Positions 57,091 to 64,000 of a stretch of DNA of 64,000 bases are shown in pieces (the first letter of the stretch is position 1; each line of letters begins with the position of its first letter). The notes under the pieces are model-generated. The model ran no database searches, had not been told where the DNA came from, and worked only from the letters and a program-made list of their open reading frames with translations. This DNA comes from Serinus canaria (Eukaryota > Chordata > Aves > Passeriformes > Fringillidae), in the NCBI RefSeq assembly GCF_022539315.1, contig NC_066314.1:46189180-46253179 (forward strand), written 5' to 3'. The position numbers and the translations under genes were made by a program.

Positions 57091-57812
57091 ATGAGCGTCA
57101 CATTCTTTTCTAGAGCATGTTTCTCAGTCATGTGTGTGTGAGGAATGCAGTATAGGAAGGCTTAAGAGCATATTTCAGCAGGGAAATTGCCTTCCTCCTT
57201 CAAAGCAGCAGCCTTACTCTATAAGGAGGCAAATTATTTCAGAACAGTTTCCTTCAGGGATTTCATTAATTCTTTGAAGCCCAAAGTCTGGGCTGTGATG
57301 GGGGTAGACTCCAGGGCTGGACAGCCCCCACCTCTCATCCCAGATGGCTGCTGAATGAACCAGGGAGCTGTAACATACCCTTCTCATGTTTAGCACTTAC
57401 GGTAGCAGCTGTTCCTCAGAGCTAATGCAGGAGTTGCATGTCCTCGTGGCTAGCCTGCTGGCCAAGCACAAGGGAACACCATCCTCTGGGATCCAGCACC
57501 TGGAGAGGGCTCTTCTTAACCCAGCTGGGGTGTCTGCTCACAAAGGTGCAGGGCAGCTGCCAAGTCCAGTGCTGTGGGTGAGGGCACGCCATGGCAGTGT
57601 TGGTGCAGCTCTCCAAGGCTGATTCCTGCACTGCAGGGAGGGGCTTTCTCCAGCCAGGCAGTTATCTCAGGAGCTGGAGGCTTTGCCCTGGGCCAGCTGC
57701 TCCCTTCCCACCGCCCCAGGAAGGTTGTGGGTCCCCACAGCAGCTGACGTGTCTCTCACAGAGGAGAGGACGGGAGCAGGGTGGCATGGTGAGGAGAAGG
57801 CGAGCTGGTACC
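57091..57812 (+). promoter_or_regulatory. ERP27: ARHGDIB-ERP27 spacer, expected ERP27 promoter and leader
   Basis: Only about 0.7 kb separates the ARHGDIB poly(A) site from the ERP27 start codon, so the ERP27 promoter should lie here unless there are distant 5' exons. There is no CpG island. A TATA-like TATAAGG occurs at 57,220-57,226, but it is almost 600 bases from the ATG. A PTF1-like site is listed separately. The transcription start cannot be assigned. Confidence 0.4.
57694..57710 (+). promoter_or_regulatory. ERP27: PTF1-like bipartite site (E-box plus TTCCC box)
   Basis: CAGCTG at 57,694-57,699 and TTCCCA at 57,705-57,710 are spaced 11 bases start to start, about one helical turn. That is the layout bound by the acinar factor PTF1 (PTF1A with RBPJ/RBPJL). 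It lies about 100 bases before the ERP27 ATG, and human ERP27 is strongly pancreas-enriched. The motif match is by eye, and the functional link is inference. Confidence 0.3.
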
Positions 57813-60518
57813 ATGGGCACATCCATCTTCCCGAGCCTTTTTGTCATCCTGCTTACCAGGTGCTCCCCAGCAGGATGTGCTGGAGGGAGTGACTCTGCAT
57901 CCCACAGTAAGTGAGCTTTCTTCCTGCCTTGGGGAAAGTCTGGGTCTGCTTCAGAGAGTCCTCCTTGTCCAAGGTGTGCTGCACAAACGTGTTGAGCTTG
58001 CAAGAGGTGTGTGGGTGAGCTTGTAAAGTTGGGATGCTTGTGTGTGTGTTGGGGGGATCCTCTTTGAGCTGCTACTTGTGCACACTCTGCCCAACCCTGA
58101 CCCTTTCTCTGCAGGCACAGCCAGCACCACAGAGAAACCTATCCTGTTAGACAACATCCCAGATGCTGAAGCCTTCATCAGTGGTGCAGAGGTGGCAGTC
58201 ATTGGATTCTTCCAGGTGTGTTCACAGCACCTCCCCTCTGCCAGCTGTGAGCTGTATCCCACCCTGATGAGAGCATGAGGGTGGATGTGGTGTAAAGCCC
58301 TGCCAAAGCAGCTGTTGTCCCAAAAGGTGCTGGGGCTGTGACAGGCATGTGGAGGGATTAGGTGACGGGTGACAGAGAGAGCACAGGGGATTTGGTCTGT
58401 GCTTGGAAAAGGAGATGGAGCAAGGGAGGAAGATGAAGGAGGTTGTAGAAGCCCTGGAGCAGGAGAGAGGGAAATGCTGCAGGGGAAGGAACAAAGAAAT
58501 GTTCATGGTAGAGAAACTGTTGGTGAGGGGTGAATGGGAACGTCAGTTATTCGCTGTAGTCAGCAAAGACAGAGTAAGGCACTGCCTGTGTGATTGGGAT
58601 GAGGAAGCCAAGTCTCAGGGAGAAGTGATAGTGCAGGCCCACTGAAGTCTGAGAGGTTTTTGCAGCCTCTTTGTAGGGAGGATGTAGGCATGGTCTCTGT
58701 TTCACTTCTTTGTTCCCCAGAGTAGGAGTAGATGTACCCTTGAAACCTCTGTGTCTTTTTATCTAAATTCCACTGAATTCAAAGGTGAGTGACAACTACG
58801 AGTCCCTTGCCCCCCCCCCCCCCTAAAATGGCATGAGTATTTTTCCTCAGAAAATAAAAGGAAAATATTTATTGAGCTACAGCACTGTAAAACAGAGGCC
58901 TCTTTAACAGGATCCTTATTACTTTTAAGTCCCCAAATTGCAGCTTTTTCCATGTTTTCTTTGAGCTCTGTTCTCTTCTGCTGTCCACATACTGCCTCAT
59001 GCCAGAGAAAGCTTCAGACTTTCAAAACCAGGTCCTGCTGCAAGCACCTTCCTCCTGCTGCCCGGTGCCTGGGGCTGGAGGGCAGTCTAGGGAGGGCATC
59101 GTGCTCTTGCTACTGGGCATGGCATCTCCCAGCCCAGCCCAGAGTGAGGACCGATATGCTGCCTGTGCAGTGCGGCAGCAACAAGTCTGTGAGCAGAGGA
59201 GGCTTATGCCCCAGGGGCCTTGTAAGCGCTGATCACAGAGCACCAGCTGCCTCGACTTCGGTGCCTGCAGGCAGTTGGAGCTCCTTGGGGGTTGCTCTTG
59301 CAGCGCTAAAGCTGCGGTGCAAAGCAGCCAGGCAATGTGCACAGGCAGAACGAAAGTGGCGAGACGCCTCCTTCCCCGCGGCTAGCTGGCTGGTCTTGCG
59401 GCAGAGCTGTACCCAGAGCCTCCTCCTGAGCTAAGCAGGGACACGGCTCCTTTTGTCCTGTGCCACAGTGACCTCCCCCTGCAGGATTGCATTCTTCAGA
59501 GGCAGACAGGAGGCTGCTGCCGTGCAGCCTCAGCGCCAGGAGCACGAGGCAGCAGCCAGCCGCATCTCGGGCATCCAGCGCCTGAAGCGTGGCCGGGCTG
59601 CGTTTGAACAGTAGATAAAGATGTTTGTGTGCCATGAAGGCTTGGCTCTCGGCCTGAAAGGATATTCATCCAAATAAAGCCCATGTTCTCCGCTCGCCAT
59701 AAATTACTTCTCTGCTGCAGCCTTTCAGTTCACTGCAGTATGTGGCTCGGCAAGCTTCCCGTGTAACGAGCACGGCTTCCCTGACTGGGAGCAGCATGCC
59801 GTGATGGAAACACAGCCCGCTGCTCCAGAAACCCCGCTTGTCTCCGAGAAAGGGCCGTCCTCCGCCTGATTAAACCCCAGGTTTCCCAGGAATGCTCCAA
59901 AACTCAGCGAGATTATTCCCACCCTTGGCTTTAGCGCTCTCACCAGAGCAGTGTTGATGCATTGGCATTTCCAAAACAGGTCATGAGAAATGTTTTTCTT
60001 TGGAACGAACAAAGAATTTTGTTTTCCATTCTCTCTGGGCTCACAAACAGCTGAGCTGACAGTTCAAACTAAAAAGAAAAACAAACCAATTTCCAAGCAG
60101 AGACCATGTCTTGAGAATTTATATCCAATAAATAGAAGTATCAAAAATACATCACTAAAAAGTTGGGAATGGGAACAGCAAGGGAGGCTTTAATACAGGC
60201 AAAGGGTAGGAGTAGTTAATGCTCTCTGCAAGAAAGGTAATGGACCTCAAAATACTGAGAAATTGCACATTTCTATCCTTTGATGTACCTGAATTAGCTA
60301 CTTTTTACAGGATGTGCCTAAGTCACCCTTTTAAAAGGAGCCACGGTACTGATAACTCAAGGTGTTCAAAATTGTAACCCCCTGACTCTAGAATCAAGGT
60401 CAGCACAAAAATGGCGACGTTTATACATATGTATATATTTTAGAAACACGCACACATATACATGCACATACATACATACATATACATACATACAAATATA
60501 TATATAGGTATTTATACA

Positions 60519-60557
<39 letters not shown>

Positions 60558-60982
60558 ACGACCTACACCTATGTTCTGGTGAGTCCCAGGGCTCAGCACC
60601 CTCCTGGCGGCCTCCTGGGTCGCGGAGCATCCCGCCCGCGCAGGAGGTGGCGGCAGAGGCCGCTCCCGCGGGGACCGAGCGGCCGGCAGGTGTCGCGCTC
60701 AGTCCGCCCGCGGCTGCCGCCGGTGCCGGTGCCGGTGCCGGTGCCCGGTGCCCGGTGCCGGTGCCGCAGCCGGTGCCCAGTGCCGGTGCCCGTTGCCGGT
60801 GCCCGTTCGGGCTCGGCCCTCACCGTCCCTGCTCTGCCCCGCAGGACCCGCAGAGCCCCGGAGCGGAGCAGTTTCGCCGGGCGGCCGGACAGATCGCGGA
60901 GGTGCCCTTCGGCCTCAGCAGCAGCGCCGCCGTCCAGTCGCACTACGGCGCCTCGGAGAACACGGCGGTGCTGTTCCGCACG
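57813..60982 (+). CDS. ERP27: ERP27: endoplasmic reticulum protein 27, first three coding exons (partial, runs off the window)
   Basis: Coding exons are 57,813-57,906, 58,115-58,215 and 60,845-60,982, with GT-AG introns and joining phases 1 and 0. ERP27 is a soluble ER member of the PDI family with two thioredoxin-like (b and b') domains and no CXXC active site; the human protein binds unfolded polypeptides and PDIA3 (ERp57). Exon 1 encodes a signal peptide with a hydrophobic IFPSLFVILL core, and cleavage is likely near residues 21-24. Exon 2 gives the family segment AEAFISGAEVAVIGFFQ, and exon 3 gives EVPFGLSSSAAVQSHY and ENTAVLFRT, matching the first half of the b domain. No cysteine is encoded in exons 2 and 3. 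The chosen ATG is in an ideal ACCATGG context; an in-frame ATG nine codons upstream (57,786) would add the basic MVRRRRAGT. Exons for the rest of b and for b' were not found before 64,000. ARHGDIB lies directly upstream on the same strand, as in human. Confidence 0.9.
58403..58645 (+). other. Charged 80-codon open frame in ERP27 intron 2, probably not a gene
   Basis: The frame begins MEKEMEQGRKMKEVVEALEQ, which looks like a coiled coil, but the DNA is simply purine-rich here and no splice sites or homologue were recognised. It is recorded because it precedes another odd frame in the same intron. Confidence 0.15.
58810..58823. repeat. Poly(C) run, 14 bases
   Basis: An uninterrupted C-run in ERP27 intron 2. 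Its complement is a G-run. Length is prone to sequencing error. Confidence 0.85.
59435..59614 (+). pseudogene. Short open frame with IQ-like motif, possible terminal exon or relic
   Basis: After a good 3' splice site (ACCTCCCCCTGCAG ending at 59,484), a frame runs to TAG at 59,612-59,614 and encodes EHEAAASRISGIQRLKRGRA near its end. IQRLKRG (IQ codons at 59,573-59,578) fits the calmodulin-binding IQ consensus IQxxxRGxxxR except for the last basic residue. AATAAA follows at 59,673. Splice acceptor, open frame, stop and poly(A) signal together resemble the last exon of a nested gene or a decayed copy of one. No parent gene was recognised, the complementary strand is also open, and the block is GC-rich, so chance remains likely. 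Confidence 0.2.
60423..60557. repeat. (CATA)n/(TA)n microsatellite ending in a 17-base T-run
   Basis: Alternating TACA, CATA and TA units run from about 60,423 to 60,540, followed by T at 60,541-60,557. It abuts the GC-rich block that begins about 30 bases later. The open frames through it (tyrosine- and isoleucine-rich) are artefacts. Confidence 0.92.
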
Positions 60983-61020
60983 GTGCGTGAGCCCGCGGCG
61001 GGGCTGGGGGCATCAGGAGC
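60590..61020. promoter_or_regulatory. ERP27: CpG-island-like block containing ERP27 exon 3
   Basis: GC content and CpG density rise abruptly at about 60,590 and fall back after about 61,020. The block holds a GC-rich minisatellite and then ERP27 exon 3 (60,845-60,982). An internal CpG island could be an alternative promoter or a biased-gene-conversion hotspot. No start codon or signal peptide that would support an alternative protein was identified. Confidence 0.5.
60719..60810. repeat. GC-rich minisatellite, GGTGCC hexamer family
   Basis: About fourteen tandem or near-tandem copies of CCGGTG/GGTGCC with single-base insertions (GGTGCCC) fill the 90 bases that end 34 bases before ERP27 exon 3. 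It lies in intron 2, directly ahead of the exon 3 acceptor, where it replaces a normal polypyrimidine approach. Confidence 0.92.
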
Positions 61021-64000
61021 CGCTCCCTCCCGGGAACACCCCTTGGCCAGAGAAAAGCCTGCATCTCCAGCATAAGGGCCTGGTTCCGGCTCCCCCAGCG
61101 CGCTGGTGTGGGTGGGAGAGGGTCTTGGACTAGTGCATACGGGGGTAAGAAGCATAAAACATCTCTCCTTAGGGCAAGCCAAAAGTAGCGTTGTGGTTGG
61201 CAGTCAGGCTGCCTGTTCACCTCCAAGTACATCCCCCTTCTTGCCCCAAAGAGGTCCTCTGCTTTTCAGTTGCAGAATGCCTGTCACATAGACATGGAAC
61301 ACTAATTACACCTGGTAAGATTCTCCTATTTAGGTGTTTGCCCTACGGATCTGGTTCAGCACCCAGATTTCTGCAAAGAGCAATGCCTCTGTTTCTACAT
61401 GACCTGCCCGGAGCTTGGCATTAACTTGGATGGGGTTTCTATGGTTTTGGAAAGGGTCCTGAGGCACATGAAAAGCGTCTAGAGTCCATGTCACAATGGA
61501 TCAACACAGCAGGCTTGATACCAAAGCTTGGCAAGTGTCACTTCAGGCAGGCAAAGCTGTCTCCTAGGGTACAAAACTCTTCCAGTAAGACAGAAAACAC
61601 ATCCAGACTAGGTCTCTGCATTTAAGAGATGCTGTGCCACCCTACACTGTGGTTTGCAGAGTCATGTCCTAAATACGCTTTTGGCATTAGTAATCTTGCT
61701 TAGGAGTTTCTTAGGGATGGATGCTGCCCTAGATCATATCTCTGTTGACTCCAGCTCTAAATGCAGGCAGCTCAGTGTAGCCTCAATGTATCTATATTTG
61801 CTGAAATTTAAGGAGATCATACTGGAAAGAGCCATGTGCTTGCTGCAAAAGTACCAAGAAAAGCCAAGAGCAAGTATTCTACTAGTTACATCAATTTCCC
61901 CATGTTGGTCCTTCTTGCACAAGCATGGCAGGTGAAAACTGCAGAGGTAGATGTGTCCGAAGAGGAATGGGGCCCCAGGCCCCAGGACAAGATGTCCTAA
62001 AACCAGTGAAGTGTTGTAACACCAGACCTCTAAGTGCTTGAGGTGGGGAGAAATGGGTACACACCACATGTTCTAGGGAAACTAAACATGGCAGCGTGGC
62101 CAAGTTCTAGATCCAGTTTGTACAAAGACTGGACAAAAACAGTTTGTTCTCTTTTTTCCCCTCATCATTTCCTGCACCATGTTTACCACTGATATTATCC
62201 AAATAATTAAAGAAGAATGATCTAAGAGTGAGCAATAGTTCGGCAGGCCCTTTTATTTAACCTTTTACTTGCTAGATGTTGCAATTTTCAGCAACACCCA
62301 TTTCAATTTTGGTTCTTAGTCATTGTGGTTTTCTTCCAAAAATATTGAAAAGATCCTTTGTTTTCGCACTGTGCAGATAGTGAGGATGGCTGCACCGGGA
62401 GAGAGTCTGATAAAACAAATTGTTTGGATTGTTGGAATTTGTATTATAATGAATATTCTTTGTTCGGAGTCAAGTTTTTGCAACTGAACTCTTCTTTACT
62501 ATGAAAAAAAAAACCAGCCAAGAAAATAATGCACTAGTCAGGTTCAAATATGGTTGACAATTCACTTGTCTGATTGGCAGTTTTTCTTAAATTATCAGAC
62601 ACATTATTTTTTCTTTTATCCTGTGATGAATAATGTGTAGGAGTAAGAGGTCAGAGATAAAAAGGAATTTTAAAAGAACGGATACAGGAACTTGGAATCA
62701 AATACTCATTTGAAGGATACAAAGATGCGTCACCAGGATAGAAGTGAATCAGAAGCATAAATTATTTTTTTCTTTGCCTTTGCAGTGTATGAAACACTTA
62801 CAATGCTTAGAAGTTTAAACCATAATTGCAGTAGTAGGAGGGACTGTGTCAACTGGTGGGACTTCTTTGTATATAGGGGAAAGAAACAGATTTATTCTAG
62901 TAAGAAATCCTGATAGACCTAAAAAGAACATAGTTAACAGATGCTAACAACCTAATGATATGGAGTGATAAAGACATTTTGACTAGAGCTTCAACTATTA
63001 AATGCAGGCTATTTTCCAGCTTTGTTTTCTGAAAAACATAAATGTTGAGTGCTGATTCAAGATGTTATTATCCCCATATGGAAGTCAGAGCTTTCCAGAA
63101 GCCCATGAGAGCCAAGAGAAGACTTTCTGTAGAGTCCAGGCTGCTTTAGATTGGTTCTCAAGGCCTGTCTGATCTCACCCACCCAGGTGTTATACTGTCC
63201 TGATGATATTTCCTTGAGCAGAGCTGCCCTTTCATGTTCTGCAGAAGGAAAACCTGTGAGAGGAATCAAGCCACACAGTCTGAAAATCACCAGCTTGTGT
63301 TGTCAGACAGGGCGGGTGACTGGTATCAAAGACCTTGCCAATGACCACAGAACAGCAAAAATTACTTTAGATGTCTGCACACCGCTGGAAAAACTAACAC
63401 AAGAACTTTCTGAGGTTGTCCACATGCAGAGAATAAAACCTGGGGTGTGCATGTGGACTGCTCCTCAGCCCCAAGAACCTCATTCAACATGTGTGTCAAT
63501 GGCTTTCAAATCCCAAACTTTGATCCTACTTCATGTCAGAGACCACTGCCCCCATGGCTTAGCTCTGTCACATCCTGTGGTGGCACTACACAGGAACTCT
63601 GCCCTTTAACTCTAGTGTATTGCTATCGTTCAGTGGGTGCCTGCTTTTTTCCTGTTTATCAGGTCATGAAAATCTCAATAAAATCCCATCATTTTGAGGG
63701 GATGAAGTGTGGGGAGATGTGTGGCAGGATGAATTTTCCTCTAAAGCTGAAATATGCTGGGCTCAATTTTTTTCTTTCTTTCTTTTTTTTTTTTTTCTTT
63801 CCTGCTGTACTGGAAGAAAAATCCTCTTTTTATTGGAGAGATTTCCTGCTTGCACAATGTTTCCAAGAATTCCATACCGGGCGATGCCAATGTTTATTAC
63901 TCGTAGAAGAAACAGAATAAGCAGATGAAGATGTTTAAAGGGGACGTAAAGCCAGTGTTGATGTGAGGAGTTAGACTATTTAATGACCTCTCTCCACAAT
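60983..64000 (+). other. ERP27: ERP27 intron 3 (partial)
   Basis: After the donor GTGCGTGAG at 60,983 no downstream ERP27 exon was recognised. A good-looking acceptor ending near 62,786 is followed in phase 0 by a stop after ten codons, and another near 63,430 opens a frame unlike ERP27. The interval is AT-rich from about 62 kb, with a T-run near 63,783-63,796. Intron 3 is therefore at least 3 kb. Confidence 0.65.

Noticed and set aside
60366..61133. 223-codon plus frame spanning the TA repeat and the GC-rich block
   Set aside because: It reads the microsatellite and the minisatellite in a frame different from ERP27 exon 3; the real exon is defined by splice sites and family similarity.
62760..62820. 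Possible ERP27 exon 4 after the acceptor near 62,786
   Set aside because: In the required phase it gives only ten codons before a stop and does not resemble the ERP27 sequence that should follow exon 3.

Overview
This is a vertebrate nuclear window, most probably from a bird. Genes are split into small exons with GT-AG introns in long non-coding stretches. The one clear transposon is a truncated CR1 LINE, the typical avian retroelement. Repeat load is otherwise low. Three genes were recognised from their reconstructed exons, and their order and orientation match the block next to RERG on human 12p12.3 (PDE6H, ARHGDIB, ERP27).

Layout. Positions 1 to about 31,000 are non-coding: a CR1 fragment near 5.45-5.72 kb, small repeats, and an isolated CpG-rich patch near 29.3 kb. 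PDE6H (inhibitory gamma subunit of cone phosphodiesterase 6) is complete in coding sequence on the minus strand at 32,426-31,080 in three coding exons. Positions 32.5-48.4 kb are intergenic; the part nearest PDE6H (33.3-36.0 kb) holds many TAATCC/TAATCT motifs of the kind bound by photoreceptor CRX/OTX factors. A CpG island at about 48.2-49.0 kb carries the probable ARHGDIB promoter and non-coding exon 1. ARHGDIB (Rho GDP-dissociation inhibitor 2) is complete on the plus strand, with coding exons between 51,987 and 56,620 and a poly(A) signal at 57,061. ERP27 (endoplasmic reticulum protein 27) begins on the same strand at about 57,813. Its first three coding exons are here and the rest lies beyond 64,000.

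The three genes do not form one pathway. PDE6H restrains cone phototransduction, ARHGDIB holds Rho GTPases in the cytosol (mainly in blood cells in mammals), and ERP27 is a non-catalytic PDI-family protein of the ER. They sit together because of conserved synteny. No wholly new system is evident. The least explained points are the abrupt AT-to-GC switch and minisatellite around ERP27 exon 3, long T-tracts inside the ARHGDIB CpG island, a 220-bp polypurine tract in ARHGDIB intron 4, a short ORF with an IQ-like motif in ERP27 intron 2, and possible tissue-specific control sites near PDE6H and ERP27. Identifications rest on reading the translated exons and on remembered family sequences, not on a search.
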